DNA of 64,000 bases from Janthinobacterium agaricidamnosum (GTDB lineage: Bacteria; Pseudomonadota; Gammaproteobacteria; Burkholderiales; Burkholderiaceae_D): positions 1,612,001-1,676,000 of the forward strand of contig NZ_CP033019.1 of NCBI RefSeq assembly GCF_003667705.1, written 5' to 3'. The notes beneath the pieces were generated by a model that saw nothing but the letters and a program-made list of their open reading frames with translations, was not told the origin of the DNA and ran no database searches. A program made the translations under genes and the position numbers. Shown one piece after another: positions 39,553 to 48,202 of this stretch; positions within the stretch are counted from its first letter, which is position 1; each line of letters starts with the position of its first letter.

Positions 39553-41370
39553 ATGAATGACATGACCGAGCAAAAAGCCGCCGCCGCAGCGGCCACCCCC
39601 ACCGGCCCGCAAAAGATGACGCCTTCCGAAGCGTTCGTGGAAACCCTGGCCGCCAATGGCGTGACCGACATGTTCGGCATCATGGGCTCGGCCTTCATGG
39701 ACCCGATGGATATCTTCGCCCCCGCCGGCATCCGTTTGATCCCCGTCGTGCACGAGCAGGGCGCCGGCCACATGGCTGACGGCTATGCCCGCGTGTCGGG
39801 CCGCCATGGCGTCGTCATCGGCCAGAACGGCCCCGGCATCAGCAATTGCGTCACGGCGATTGCCGCCGCCTACTGGGCGCACACGCCCGTCGTGATCATT
39901 ACCCCGGAGACGGGCACGATGAGCATGGGCCTGGGCGGCTTCCAGGAAGCGAACCAGTTGCCGATGTTCGAAGAATTTACAAAATATCAAGGCCACGTCA
40001 CGAATCCGGCCCGCATGGCGGAATTCACGGGCCGCTGCTTCGACCGCGCCATGTCGGAAATGGGGCCGACGCAATTGAACATCCCGCGCGACTATTTTTA
40101 TGGCGAAATCAAGGCCGAGATCCCGAAACCGAACCGCCTGGACCGCGGCGCTGGCGGCGAGCAAAGCCTCAACGATGCGGCAGAACTGCTGGCCAAGGCC
40201 AAGTTCCCCGTGATCATCTCGGGCGGCGGCGTCGTCATGGGTGAAGCGATCGAGGAATGCAAGGCCCTGGCCGAGCGCCTCGGCGCGCCCGTGGTGAACA
40301 GCTACCTGCACAACGACTCGTTTCCCGCCAGCCACCCGCTGTGGTGCGGTCCGCTCGGCTACCAGGGTTCCAAGGCGGCGATGAAACTGATCGCCCAGGC
40401 CGACGTCGTCGTCGCCCTCGGTTCGCGCCTGGGACCGTTCGGCACCTTGCCGCAGCACGGCATGGATTACTGGCCGAAGAACGCCAAGATCATCCAGATC
40501 GACGCCGACAACAAGATGCTGGGCCTGGTGAAGAAGATTTCGGTGGGCATCTGCGGCGACGCCAAGGCGGCCGCGAAAGCCATCCTGGCGCGCCTCGATG
40601 GCAAGACGCTCGACTGCGATGCCACGCGCGACGCGCGCTATGCCACGGTGCAAGCGGAAAAGGCGGCGTGGGAAGAGGAATTGAGCAACTGGACCCATGA
40701 AAAAGATGCGTACAGCCTGGACATGATCGAAGAGCAGAAGAAAGAGCCGGGCAACTACCTGCACCCGCGCCAGGTCTTGCGCGAGCTGGAAAAAGCCATG
40801 CCGGAAGACGTGATGGTGTCGACCGACATCGGCAACATCAACTCGGTGGCCAACAGCTATCTGCGCTTTGAAAAGCCGCGCAGCTTCTTTGCGGCGATGA
40901 GCTTTGGCAACTGCGGTTATGCCTTCCCGACCATCATCGGCGCGAAAGTGGCGGCGCCGCACCGTCCGGCCGTGTCGTATGCGGGCGACGGCGCCTGGGG
41001 CATGAGTTTGATGGAAACGATGACCTGCGTGCGCCACAACATTCCCGTCACGGCCGTGGTGTTCCACAACCGCCAGTGGGGCGCGGAAAAGAAGAACCAG
41101 GTCGATTTCTACAACCGCCGCTTCGTTGCCGGCGAGCTCGATAACCAGAGCTTCGCCGAGATCGCGCGGGCCATGGGCGCCGAAGGCATCACGGTCGACA
41201 AGCTGGAAGACGTGGGTCCGGCCCTGAAGAAGGCGATCGACATGCAGATGAATGAAGGCAAGACGACCATCATCGAAATCATGTGCACGCGCGAGCTGGG
41301 CGACCCGTTCCGCCGCGATGCGCTGAGTAAACCAATTCGTCATCTGGATAAATATAAAGACTACGTTTGA
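39553..41370 (+). CDS. xsc: sulfoacetaldehyde acetyltransferase, copy 2
   Basis: 605 residues; same enzyme as the copy at 27126-28940, with about a dozen residue differences by eye, most in the first 20 residues (MNDMTEQKAAAAAATPTGPQ) and a few conservative ones later (for example LIAQADVV against LIAKADVV). All catalytic motifs are intact, so both should be active. CAGGAGAC precedes the ATG at 39553. Positions 40687-41141 are base-for-base identical to 28257-28711. Downstream come REP-like repeats and tauXY. It is on the same strand as copy 1, 12.43 kb away. Confidence 0.95.
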   Translation: MNDMTEQKAAAAAATPTGPQKMTPSEAFVETLAANGVTDMFGIMGSAFMDPMDIFAPAGIRLIPVVHEQGAGHMADGYARVSGRHGVVIGQNGPGISNCVTAIAAAYWAHTPVVIITPETGTMSMGLGGFQEANQLPMFEEFTKYQGHVTNPARMAEFTGRCFDRAMSEMGPTQLNIPRDYFYGEIKAEIPKPNRLDRGAGGEQSLNDAAELLAKAKFPVIISGGGVVMGEAIEECKALAERLGAPVVNSYLHNDSFPASHPLWCGPLGYQGSKAAMKLIAQADVVVALGSRLGPFGTLPQHGMDYWPKNAKIIQIDADNKMLGLVKKISVGICGDAKAAAKAILARLDGKTLDCDATRDARYATVQAEKAAWEEELSNWTHEKDAYSLDMIEEQKKEPGNYLHPRQVLRELEKAMPEDVMVSTDIGNINSVANSYLRFEKPRSFFAAMSFGNCGYAFPTIIGAKVAAPHRPAVSYAGDGAWGMSLMETMTCVRHNIPVTAVVFHNRQWGAEKKNQVDFYNRRFVAGELDNQSFAEIARAMGAEGITVDKLEDVGPALKKAIDMQMNEGKTTIIEIMCTRELGDPFRRDALSKPIRHLDKYKDYV

Positions 41371-41382
41371 TGCGTTGAGGTT

Positions 41383-41487
41383 GTTGGATTACGCCCGTTG
41401 GGCTAATCCAACCTACCCAACCTACGCAATTTACGCGTGGTGCTGGCGTAGGTCGGATTAGCCGGGCAAAGCCCGGCGTAATCCGAC
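41383..41487. repeat. REP-like palindromes (copy 3, after xsc2)
   Basis: 41383-41412 (arms GTTGGATTA/TAATCCAAC) and 41452-41487 (arms GTCGGATTA/TAATCCGAC, inner GCCGGGC/GCCCGGC) match the element after xsc1 in sequence and order; the linker differs. They may end the xsc2 transcript before the tauX promoter. Confidence 0.85.
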
Positions 41488-41579
41488 AAAGCGTTGTGAC
41501 CAAATTCTCACAGATTGTCACGAAAACATCATAATTTCAATAAAGAAGACAAAGCGTCCCGGTAATTGAATTATTTGAT

Positions 41580-41641
41580 TTGACAAGGCCATGCTTAAGG
41601 CTTAAATTCAATAAAAGACAAAAAACGGAACGTAGCGTATC
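41580..41641 (+). promoter_or_regulatory. tauX promoter and candidate operator (shared sulfonate module, copy 3)
   Basis: -35 TTGACA at 41580-41585, a 17-base spacer and -10 TAAATT at 41603-41608, as at both xsc promoters. CGGAAC at 41626-41631 followed by GTAGCGTATC is a diverged form of the 17-base site, at a similar distance (18 bases after the -10). It drives tauXY and possibly tauABC. Confidence 0.7.
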
Positions 41642-41664
41642 AAAAACGATTTACGGAGACCACC

Positions 41665-42072
41665 ATGAACCACCCTGTACCGCACACCGACGCCGTCACC
41701 ACCGACTTCCTGCAAGCCTTCGGCGATGCCTGGAACCGCCACGATATCGAGGCCCTGATGGCCGCCATGGCCGACGACTGCGAATTTCACGCCGTGGCCG
41801 GCCCTGACTTGCTGGGCAAGAGTTTTGTCGGCCGCGACGCCGTGCGCGCCGGTTTCGAGCTGGCCTGGCAAACCTTTCCCGACGCCGCCTGGCTCAACCC
41901 GGAGCACTTCGTCAGCGGCCAGCGCGGCGTGACGGAATCGACCTTTGCCGGCACCAAGGCGGACGGCACGCGTATCGAGGCGCGCATGGTCGACATCTTC
42001 ACTTTCCGCGACGGCAAGATCGCCGTGAAGAACGCCTTCCGCAAGGATCGCCCACCCGTCGTCAAAGCTTAA
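41665..42072 (+). CDS. tauX: taurine dehydrogenase small subunit (SnoaL/NTF2-like fold)
   Basis: 135 residues, a single NTF2-like domain (FLQAFGDAWNRHDIEALMAA; CEFHAVAGPDLLGKSFVGRD; DIFTFRDGKIAVKNAFRKD). On its own it looks like a generic SnoaL-like protein. The TauX assignment comes from its size and its place directly before the flavoprotein TauY and the TauABC transporter. TauXY oxidatively deaminates taurine to sulfoacetaldehyde with a cytochrome-type acceptor. ACGGAG precedes the ATG by 7 bases. tauY follows after 25 bases. Confidence 0.8.
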   Translation: MNHPVPHTDAVTTDFLQAFGDAWNRHDIEALMAAMADDCEFHAVAGPDLLGKSFVGRDAVRAGFELAWQTFPDAAWLNPEHFVSGQRGVTESTFAGTKADGTRIEARMVDIFTFRDGKIAVKNAFRKDRPPVVKA

Positions 42073-42097
42073 GCCAGTACGTTCACCGGGAATGATC

Positions 42098-43537
42098 ATG
42101 AACAAACCTGTCGACACTCCATCTGACGTATTGGGCAGCAGCACCGCCGCCCGCACGCCCTACGATCCCGCCTTCGATCCGCTGGTGGCCCAGCGCCCCG
42201 GCCACGGCAATGCCTACGCGCCCACCTACTGGATCGGCACGGCCGGCGAGCCGCCCGCCGACGACGGCCCCATCACGCATGACATCGACGTCGACGTGGC
42301 CATCATCGGCTCGGGTTTTACCGGTCTCTCCTGCGCCATCTTCCTTGCCCAGGAACACGGCATCAAGGCTACCGTGCTGGAAGCGAACCGGGTCAGCTGG
42401 GGCTGCAGCACGCGCAACGGCGGCCAGGCGCAATGCACGACGGGCCGCCTGAAGCGCTCGCAGTGGATCGCCCGTTACGGCATGGACACGGCCCTCAAAT
42501 TGCACACGGAAGTGTGCGACGCGATGCAGACATTCAAGAAGATCACGGCCGACATCGATTGCGACCCGCAGCCGGGCGGCCACCTGTACATCGCCCACAA
42601 GGCGAAAGCCATGCCCGCGCTGGAAAAAGAAGCCAAGGTCATGCGCGAGATCTTCAAGTATGACGCGCGCATCCTCGATGCCGACACCGTCAAGCGCGAA
42701 TTCGTCGACGACAAGGAAGCGGCCGGCGCGCTGCACGAGCCGGAAGGCATCGGCATCCACGCGGGCAAGCTGGCCTTCGGCTACCTGCGCAAGGCGCGCG
42801 CGCTGGGCGCCAAGGTGCATCCGTCCAGCCCCGTGATGGGCTGGGAAACGCGCAACGGCGTGCATTACCTGCAAACGCCGGGCGGCGTGGTGCGGGCCCG
42901 CTCTGTGGCCGTGGCCACGGGCGGCTACACCTCGCCCCACCTGCATGCGCAAGTGAAGAACCGGTTGCTGCCGATCCTGTCGAATTCCATCGTCACGCGC
43001 CCGTTGACCCCGGCGGAAATCGAGGCGTGCAACTTCCGTACCCACCAGGTGATCACGGATACGCGCATCCTGCGCCACTACTACCGCTTGATGCCGGACA
43101 ACCGCGTGCAGATCGGCAGCCGCAGCGCCATCACGGGCGCCGACGCGCCGGACGACAGATATAAACAGTTTTTGATCAACGATCTGCACCGCAAGTTCCC
43201 CGCGCTGACCGGTATTCCCATCGATTACTCATGGTGGGGCTGGGTCGACGTCAGCCACGACATGATGCCGCGCATCGTGCAACCGGACCCCAAGCAATCG
43301 ATTTTTTATTCACTCGGTTACGGCGGCAACGGCGTCATGTACTCGGCCCAGGCGGGCCGTCGCATGGCCGAACGCATCGCGGGCAAGGCCAGCGACACGG
43401 GCTTGCCGATCTTCAATTCGAAATTGCCGTATCCCAACATGATGGAACTGGTCGAGTCGCAAGCGTTCGCCCCGTTCCGCCGCCTGGGCCAGCGTTTCCT
43501 GTACCGCTGGTATCACTTGAAGGATGAAGTGTTTTAA
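42098..43537 (+). CDS. tauY: taurine dehydrogenase large subunit (FAD oxidoreductase)
   Basis: 479 residues of the DAO/glycine-oxidase fold: FAD motif VDVAIIGSGFTGLSCAIFLA near residue 68, WGCSTRNGGQAQCTTGRLKR, AVATGGYTSPHLHAQVKN, and C-terminal SLGYGGNGVMYSAQAGRRMA. It oxidises taurine to sulfoacetaldehyde and ammonia. ATG 42098 has GGGA at proper spacing, while ATG 42092 is too close to it. Context (tauX before, tauABC after, xsc before) supports taurine over other amines, though gamma-glutamylputrescine-oxidase-like enzymes look similar. Confidence 0.85.
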   Translation: MNKPVDTPSDVLGSSTAARTPYDPAFDPLVAQRPGHGNAYAPTYWIGTAGEPPADDGPITHDIDVDVAIIGSGFTGLSCAIFLAQEHGIKATVLEANRVSWGCSTRNGGQAQCTTGRLKRSQWIARYGMDTALKLHTEVCDAMQTFKKITADIDCDPQPGGHLYIAHKAKAMPALEKEAKVMREIFKYDARILDADTVKREFVDDKEAAGALHEPEGIGIHAGKLAFGYLRKARALGAKVHPSSPVMGWETRNGVHYLQTPGGVVRARSVAVATGGYTSPHLHAQVKNRLLPILSNSIVTRPLTPAEIEACNFRTHQVITDTRILRHYYRLMPDNRVQIGSRSAITGADAPDDRYKQFLINDLHRKFPALTGIPIDYSWWGWVDVSHDMMPRIVQPDPKQSIFYSLGYGGNGVMYSAQAGRRMAERIAGKASDTGLPIFNSKLPYPNMMELVESQAFAPFRRLGQRFLYRWYHLKDEVF

Positions 43538-43558
43538 ATAGCAGTAGCCGTACTAAGC

Positions 43559-43591
43559 CGCCGCATGGTTGACAAAGAGCAAACAGCGGCG
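43559..43591 (+). other. stem-loop in the tauY-tauA gap
   Basis: Stem CGCCGC (43559-43564) with GCGGCG (43586-43591) and a 21-base AT-rich loop, without a T-run. Such structures between genes often stabilise mRNA for the highly made binding protein. TTGACA lies in the loop, but no -10 follows at 17 bases. Confidence 0.4.
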
Positions 43592-43653
43592 CCTCCCGCA
43601 AGGGATGAGATTGCCCGAACGTTCACACATAACAATAAATCTTGGAGTGAGAC

Positions 43654-44715
43654 ATGAACACATACACGAGCAAAAACGCGAGCAAAACGGTTTTTTCAAC
43701 GCTGCGCCGCGCCGTTCTCGGCACCCTGGTGCTGGGCGTGGCGGTCGCATCGAGCGGCACGGCCTTCGCGCAGGGCAAGGAAGTAACGATTGCCTACCAG
43801 GAAATCAACGGCCCCTTCCTGGTGGCGATCGCCAGCGGCGAAGTGGAAAAGACCACCGGCTATAAAATCAACTGGCGCAAGTTCGACTCGGGCGCCAAGG
43901 TAGCCACGGGCATGGCGTCCGGCGACGTGCAGATCGGCGTCATCGGTTCCAGCCCGTTGACGGCGGCCGTCAGCCGCGGCGTCGACCTGCAGCTGTTCTG
44001 GATCATCGACGACATCAACGAAGCCGAAGCGATGGTGGCCCGCAATGGCGCCGGCATCAGCAAACCGGCCGACTTGCGCGGCAAGAAGATCGCCGTGCCG
44101 TTTGTTTCCACCACACACTTCCACACCATGTTCGCGCTGGAAACGTGGGGCATCAAGCCCACGGAAGTGAAATTGCTCAACATGCAGCCGAACCAGATCG
44201 CCGCCGCCTGGGAACGGGGCGACATCGATGCGGCCTTCGTGTGGGACCCGGCCTTGAGCAAACTCAAGCAAAACGGCAAGGTGCTCGTCACTTCCGGCGA
44301 ACTGAGCAAGAAGGGCAAGGCCACGTTTGACGGCATGGCCGTCGAGCGCGCCTGGGGCGAAGCGAACGCCGACTTCATGGCCAAGTTCGTCAAGGTGATG
44401 GCCGCTGCCGACGCCGACTACCGCGCCAATCCGAAGGCGTGGACCATCGATTCCCCGCAAGTGAAAGCCAACGTCAAGCATTCGGGCGCGGCTGCCAAGG
44501 ACGTGGCCGCTTCCGTGGCCTTGTACGCCTATCCATCGCTGCAGGAACAGGCCTCGCCGGCCTGGCTCGGTGGCGGCGCGAAGGGCGGCGTGGCGCAAGC
44601 CTTGCTGGCCACCGCGCAATTTTTGAAAGCTGAAGGCAAGATCGACAGCCTGGCTCCCGATTACGCCAAATATGTGACACCCAGGTATGCACAGGCCGCC
44701 GGCCTGCTGAAGTAA
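43654..44715 (+). CDS. tauA: taurine ABC transporter periplasmic binding protein
   Basis: 353 residues: a Sec signal peptide (positively charged start, LGTLVLGVAVASSGTAFA, cleavage before QGKEVTIAY), then an SBP domain of the TauA/SsuA class (EVTIAYQEINGPFLVAIASG; IGVIGSSPLTAAVSRGVDLQ; VPFVSTTHFHTMFALETWGI; WERGDIDAAFVWDPAL). The last stretches are characteristic of TauA. TTGGAGTGAG precedes the ATG. First gene of tauABC, 116 bases after tauY and probably in the same unit. Confidence 0.93.
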   Translation: MNTYTSKNASKTVFSTLRRAVLGTLVLGVAVASSGTAFAQGKEVTIAYQEINGPFLVAIASGEVEKTTGYKINWRKFDSGAKVATGMASGDVQIGVIGSSPLTAAVSRGVDLQLFWIIDDINEAEAMVARNGAGISKPADLRGKKIAVPFVSTTHFHTMFALETWGIKPTEVKLLNMQPNQIAAAWERGDIDAAFVWDPALSKLKQNGKVLVTSGELSKKGKATFDGMAVERAWGEANADFMAKFVKVMAAADADYRANPKAWTIDSPQVKANVKHSGAAAKDVAASVALYAYPSLQEQASPAWLGGGAKGGVAQALLATAQFLKAEGKIDSLAPDYAKYVTPRYAQAAGLLK

Positions 44716-44786
44716 ACGTTGTGCGATGGCGCGCCTGCGGGCGCGCTGACTGAACAGAGTGCGTTGAACAGAACTGTGGGGACACG

Positions 44787-45602
44787 ATGGAAAATCTGTA
44801 CGTCAAGGATGTCAGCGTGATTTATCCGGGCAAGACGGCCGGTGAACGCGTACATGCCTTAAATAATATCAATCTCACCATCAATAGCGGCGACTTCGTC
44901 GTCGCGCTCGGTGCTTCCGGTTGCGGCAAGACAACCTTGCTGAGCCTGATGGCGGGCTTTATCGCCCCGTCCAAGGGTGAAATCATGCTCGGGGACAATA
45001 AAGTGGAAGGGCCGGGCGCCGACCGTGGCGTGGTGTTCCAGAAACATGCCTTGCTGCCATGGCTGAACGTGATGGAAAACGTGGAATTCGGCCTGAAGCT
45101 GCAAGGCGTGCCGAAAGCCGTGCGGCGCGAACAGGCGGCGAAGAACCTGGCGCTCGTCGGCTTGAAGGACTTTCACGACAATATGATCTATCAGTTGTCG
45201 GGCGGCATGCAGCAAAGGGTCGGCATCGCCCGCGCCCTGACCAGCAATCCCGCCATGCTGCTGATGGATGAACCGATGGCGGCGCTCGACGCGTTGACGC
45301 GCGAAACCATCCAGGAATTGCTGCTCGATATCTGGGCCAAGTCCAGCACCATGTTCTTCTTCATTACCCACAGCGTCGACGAGGCGCTGTTCCTGGCGAA
45401 CCGGCTGATCGTCATGTCGCCCCGTCCGGGCCGCATCACGCACACGTATGAACTCGATTTCAACATGCGCTTCCTCGAATGCCGCGATGCGCGCGCCGTG
45501 AAATCGAGCCCGGACTTCATCAAGATGCGCGAAACCGTGCTCAACATCATTTATGGCGACGAGCGCGCCGTCAATAAAGAGCTGGAGGTGTCCCATGCAT
45601 AG
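44787..45602 (+). CDS. tauB: taurine ABC transporter ATP-binding protein
   Basis: 271 residues, one ABC ATPase domain: Walker A GASGCGKT at 42-49, Q-loop VVFQKHALLPWLNVMENV, signature LSGGMQQRVGIARAL, Walker B MLLMDEPMAALDALTRE, and switch His in FFITHSVDEALFLANR. Energises taurine import with TauC. The permease gene begins inside its last codons (8-base overlap). Confidence 0.94.
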   Translation: MENLYVKDVSVIYPGKTAGERVHALNNINLTINSGDFVVALGASGCGKTTLLSLMAGFIAPSKGEIMLGDNKVEGPGADRGVVFQKHALLPWLNVMENVEFGLKLQGVPKAVRREQAAKNLALVGLKDFHDNMIYQLSGGMQQRVGIARALTSNPAMLLMDEPMAALDALTRETIQELLLDIWAKSSTMFFFITHSVDEALFLANRLIVMSPRPGRITHTYELDFNMRFLECRDARAVKSSPDFIKMRETVLNIIYGDERAVNKELEVSHA

Positions 45603-46476
45603 CCCATCCGTCGTGGGATTTCCTCCCGCCACCGCCAAGCGCGCCGGCTTTTTTGGCCGCCTGTTCGCTCCCCGCTGCGCCATGCCTGGCGAAGCGTTTG
45701 GTGCGCCGGGGCAGGGCAATTCCAGCCGCATCGCCACCGTCACCGTCATCGCCGTACTCTTGCTGTGGTTTGGCGTGACGGCCAGCGGCCTCGTGAAACC
45801 GCTGTTCCTGCCGTCGCCGCAAGCCGTGTACGAGAAATTCATCATGGCGGCCACCACCGGTTTCGGCGGCGCCACCCTGTGGGAACATACCGTCGCCAGT
45901 CTGGTGCGCGTGTTCGGCGCCTTTGGCCTGGCTTGCCTGTTTGCCATCCCCGTCGGCGTGATGATGGGCGTGAACCGCGTGGCGCGCGGTATCTTCGATC
46001 CCTTGATCGAGTTCTACCGTCCGCTGCCGCCGCTTGCTTACTTGCCACTGGTTATCATCTGGTTCGGCATCGGCGAGTTTTCGAAGGTCTACCTGATCTT
46101 CCTGGCCATCTTCGCGCCGATGGCGATCGCAGCCCGCGCCGGCGTCAGCTCCGTGTCACTGGAGCAAATCCACGCGGCCTATTCGATGGGCGCCACCCGT
46201 TTCCAGGTGATCGTGCACGTGATCCTGCGCGCAGCGATTCCGGAAATCCTCACCGGCATGCGCATCGGCATCGGCGTGGGCTGGACTACCCTGGTGGCGG
46301 GCGAGATGGTGGCGGCCACGCGCGGCCTGGGCTACATGGTGCTGAGCGCCTCCGAGTTCCTCGCCAGCGATGTCGTGATCATGGGCATCATCGTGATCGG
46401 CTTCTTCGCTTTCCTGTTTGATTTGATGATGCGCTACCTCGAACGTACCCTCGTGCCATGGAAGGGCAAGGTGTAA
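45595..46476 (+). CDS. tauC: taurine ABC transporter permease
   Basis: 293 residues with about six membrane segments and the EAA-loop (EQIHAAYSMGATRFQVIVHV, then ILRAAIPEILTGMRIG) that docks on TauB; also KPLFLPSPQAVYEKF and YRPLPPLAYLPLVIIWFGIG as in TauC/SsuC. The start at 45595 follows GGAGGTGTCCC and overlaps the tauB stop. A strong terminator follows. Confidence 0.94.
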   Translation: MHSPSVVGFPPATAKRAGFFGRLFAPRCAMPGEAFGAPGQGNSSRIATVTVIAVLLLWFGVTASGLVKPLFLPSPQAVYEKFIMAATTGFGGATLWEHTVASLVRVFGAFGLACLFAIPVGVMMGVNRVARGIFDPLIEFYRPLPPLAYLPLVIIWFGIGEFSKVYLIFLAIFAPMAIAARAGVSSVSLEQIHAAYSMGATRFQVIVHVILRAAIPEILTGMRIGIGVGWTTLVAGEMVAATRGLGYMVLSASEFLASDVVIMGIIVIGFFAFLFDLMMRYLERTLVPWKGKV

Positions 46477-46485
46477 GACGTTCCC

Positions 46486-46531
46486 GGGAGTGGCGCTAAT
46501 GCCACAAGTGTTGCCGCCGCTCCCATTTTTT
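46486..46531 (+). terminator. rho-independent terminator of tauABC
   Basis: 10-bp stem GGGAGTGGCG/CGCCGCTCCC (46486-46495 with 46515-46524, one G-T pair), then ATTTTTT. Confidence 0.85.
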
Positions 46532-46768
46532 AACCAGCAATAACTGAGCCATACCCCGTACGTATCCTCCAGCGCGCTTGCCCCTTGGGCGCCGCGCCGG
46601 GCCGCTGCATTTCCAGATTGACTTATGGCATGCAGCCAACCAGACTGATTTGATGATGTATCGATGCTGCTTGACGGTGTTGCCCAAATAAAACAAAGCC
46701 GCGCGGCAGGAACCGGCCGCAGCAGGCGAGGGCGCACCGGGCTTCAGAGATTTTCAGGAGACAAAAAC

Positions 46769-48202
46769 ATGATTAGCGAATCGCATAACAGTACCGGCTT
46801 GCAGCACTCGCTGAAGCAACGCCACATGAGCATGATCGCCATCGGCGGCGTGATCGGCGCCGGCCTCTTTGTCGGCAGCGGCGTCATCGCCAAGGCTGCC
46901 GGCCCGGCCGCCATCCTATCCTTCCTGCTCACGGGCGGCCTGGTCGTCCTGATCATGCGCATGCTGGGCGAGCTGGCTTCGTCCCTGCCCGTGGTCGGCT
47001 CCTTTTACGAATATGCGCGCCTGGCCTTCGACGACAAGCCGAAGGTCTCGAAATTCCTCGGCTTCATGAGCGGCTGGATGTACTGGTATTTCTGGGTCGT
47101 CGTCGTCGCCCTGGAAGCCATCGCCGGCGCCAAGCTGGTCAACTTCTGGCTGCCCGACGTGCCCTCGTGGGCCATCAGCCTGGTCTTGCTCGTGTCGATG
47201 ACGGTGCTCAACCTGTTCTCGGTGAAAGCGTTTGGCGAATTCGAGTTCTGGTTCGCCTCGATCAAGGTGGTCGCCATCGTCGTCTTTCTGTTCGTCGGCG
47301 CCCTGTTCATCACGGGCAGTTTGCCTAACAGCATCCCAAGCCTGGGCTTTTTGACCAGCCATGGCGGCTTCATGCCGCACGGCTGGGGCCCCGTGCTCAG
47401 CGGCGCCGTGGCCGCCACGGCCTTTTATTCGGGCGCCGAGATCGTCACCATCGCGGCTGCCGAAACGTCGGACCCGGCCAAGGCCATCGCCCGCGCCACC
47501 AATTCCGTCGTCACGCGCGTGCTGATGTTCTATGTCGGCTCCATGTTTGTCGTCGTCTGCATCGTGCCCTGGGATTCGCCGGCCATCGCCACGCCTTTCG
47601 TCAGCGCCCTGACCGTCATGAACATTCCGTACGCGGCCCATATCATGAACGCCATCATTTTGACGGCCGTCCTGTCGGCGCTGAACTCCAGCCTGTACGC
47701 CTCGTCGCGCATGATCTTCGCGCTGACGCGCCGCGGCGACGCGCCGACGGGCCTGGTCAAGCTGAGCAAGAATGGCGTGCCGATTCGCGCCATCCTGTTC
47801 AGCACCTTGTTCGCCTATTTCGCCATTGCTGTCTCGTATGTATCGGCCGACCTCGTGTTCCCCTTCATCGTCAACTCTTACGGCATCCTGATCCTGTTCG
47901 TGTACTTGCTCATTGCGATATCTCAATTGCGTTTGCGCCGCCGCCTGGAACGCGAATGCCCGGAACGCATCAAGGTGCGCATGTGGCTGTTCCCCTATCT
48001 GACGTATTTCACCATCTTCGCCATGCTGGTGATCCTGGGCGCCATGAGCGTGTCGTCCGATACGGAGCAGCGCGTGTCGTTCTGGTTCGGCCTGTTGAGC
48101 GTGGCCATCATGAGCGTCATGTACTACATCAAGAAGCTGGTCAACGATGACCGCAACGGCGGCGAAGCGGCCGATACTAAAGTGGAGCTCAAACATGTCT
48201 GA
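46769..48202 (+). CDS. amino acid permease (APC superfamily, GabP/AnsP-like)
   Basis: 477 residues with about twelve membrane segments; the N-terminus carries the family mark LKQRHMSMIAIGGVIGAGLF, followed by GPAAILSFLLTGGLVVLIMR and GELASSLPVVGSFYEYAR. The substrate class is amino acids or relatives such as GABA. Here it overlaps sorA by 8 bases and sits in a sulfonate cluster, so a sulfonate amine such as taurine or homotaurine, or an amino-acid sulfonate, is a reasonable guess but unproven. CAGGAG precedes the ATG at 46769. Confidence 0.88.
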   Translation: MISESHNSTGLQHSLKQRHMSMIAIGGVIGAGLFVGSGVIAKAAGPAAILSFLLTGGLVVLIMRMLGELASSLPVVGSFYEYARLAFDDKPKVSKFLGFMSGWMYWYFWVVVVALEAIAGAKLVNFWLPDVPSWAISLVLLVSMTVLNLFSVKAFGEFEFWFASIKVVAIVVFLFVGALFITGSLPNSIPSLGFLTSHGGFMPHGWGPVLSGAVAATAFYSGAEIVTIAAAETSDPAKAIARATNSVVTRVLMFYVGSMFVVVCIVPWDSPAIATPFVSALTVMNIPYAAHIMNAIILTAVLSALNSSLYASSRMIFALTRRGDAPTGLVKLSKNGVPIRAILFSTLFAYFAIAVSYVSADLVFPFIVNSYGILILFVYLLIAISQLRLRRRLERECPERIKVRMWLFPYLTYFTIFAMLVILGAMSVSSDTEQRVSFWFGLLSVAIMSVMYYIKKLVNDDRNGGEAADTKVELKHV

